Shown here: in pieces, positions 5,498 through 5,740 of the stretch
Layout of the letters: each line of letters opens with the position of its first letter
Position numbering within the stretch: the stretch's first letter is position 1
Assembly: GCA_937860165.1 (NCBI GenBank)
Contig: CALMBE010000170.1
Location: 1-5,740 of the forward strand
Length of the DNA: 5,740 nucleotides
Reading direction: 5' to 3'
DNA from: an uncultured Planctomycetaceae bacterium
GTDB lineage: Bacteria; Planctomycetota; Planctomycetia; Pirellulales; Lacipirellulaceae
Position numbers and translations under genes: made by a program
Notes under the pieces: generated by a model
The model's database searches: none
What the model was told of the DNA's origin: nothing
What the model saw: the letters and a program-made list of their open reading frames with translations, nothing else

Positions 5498-5677
5498 CTC
5501 ACAATCAGAACCCTAAGTATCCGCCGGAATAGTGGTGGCCGTCAACTCTCCCACGCGAATTCTTGGCAGGCCTCAAAAATAACTGCTCCAATTCCATAAA
5601 AACCACGGTTAACAAGTGGAATTCACGGTAAATTTCAACTCCGATAGAGTCTGGAAAGTACGGTCGCGCCTTTCGCT
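5498..5677. other. Intergenic region without a recognisable gene
   Basis: No frame with a plausible start and coding character was seen here. The stretch is A+T-richer than its surroundings and contains the tentative infC promoter and a small inverted repeat, aattcca (5590-5596) with tggaatt (5617-5623), which may be chance. Confidence 0.5.
5516..5545 (-). promoter_or_regulatory. Possible sigma70-type promoter for infC
   Basis: On the minus strand TTGACG (5545-5540) is followed after 18 nt by GATACT (5521-5516), matching 5 of 6 and 4 of 6 consensus bases. Transcription from about 5509 would give a leader of about 125 nt containing the 5456-5497 hairpin. Such matches arise by chance and planctomycete promoters are poorly defined, so this is tentative. 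Confidence 0.25.
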
Positions 5678-5740
5678 CTAGCTACTCACCGCGACCGCAC
5701 CTCGAATTATTTGCCCATCGACACGAATGCCGATGCGCAG
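5678..5740 (-). CDS. Possible 3' end of an unidentified gene running off the right edge
   Basis: A minus-strand frame open from the right edge encodes about 20 residues ending RIGIRVDGQIIRGAVAVSS and a TAG at 5678-5680. If real, it is the gene upstream of infC, on the same strand and about 295 bp away. It does not look like the C-terminus of threonyl-tRNA synthetase, a frequent infC neighbour. The plus strand is also open at the edge (..RTSNYLPIDTNADAQ), so the assignment is weak and no family is recognised. Confidence 0.3.
   Translation of the reverse strand: MRIGIRVDGQIIRGAVAVSS

Overview
The window looks like a decayed, insertion-rich stretch of a planctomycete-type chromosome (inference). 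The grounds are a long YD/RHS-repeat gene, a fragment of a 'LLTYDDVNNREWL' secreted-protein block that I recall from planctomycete PEP-CTERM-like proteins, palindromic dispersed repeats, and an infC gene not followed by rpmI within the window. I cannot name the species.

Layout, left to right. (1) 1-1614: minus-strand RHS/YD-repeat gene. Its 3' end lies beyond the left edge and its 5' end is cut off by an insertion sequence (IS). (2) 1615-3302: a complete ISKra4-like IS with 19-bp imperfect terminal inverted repeats. It encodes one DDE transposase on the minus strand, split into two frames at a T7 tract. (3) 3303-3466, resuming at 4663-4683: plus-strand fragment of a secreted-type protein gene, missing its 5' end and interrupted by the next IS. 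(4) 3467-4660: an IS630-family IS flanked by TA dinucleotides. Its DD34E transposase carries an in-frame amber codon and an A7 frameshift site. (5) 4684-4879: intergenic DNA with a strong palindromic repeat (4706-4785) and a weak candidate terminator for infC. (6) 4880-5383: infC (translation initiation factor IF-3), intact, minus strand, apparently starting at the rare codon ATC behind a perfect AGGAGG. (7) 5384-5677: no gene seen; it holds the infC leader, a second short palindromic repeat and a possible promoter. (8) 5678-5740: a possible 3' end of another minus-strand gene.

The only clearly functional cellular gene wholly inside the window is infC. The two ISs explain most of the remaining structure. 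The ISKra4-like element lies exactly between two divergently oriented genes that have both lost their 5' ends, and it has no target duplication, which suggests an IS-associated deletion or recombination. The IS630 element landed afterwards or independently in the right-hand remnant; removing it and one TA restores the reading frame. I found no CRISPR array, tRNA, rRNA or convincing new multi-gene system. The RHS C-terminal (possible toxin) region, which could be interesting, is outside the window.
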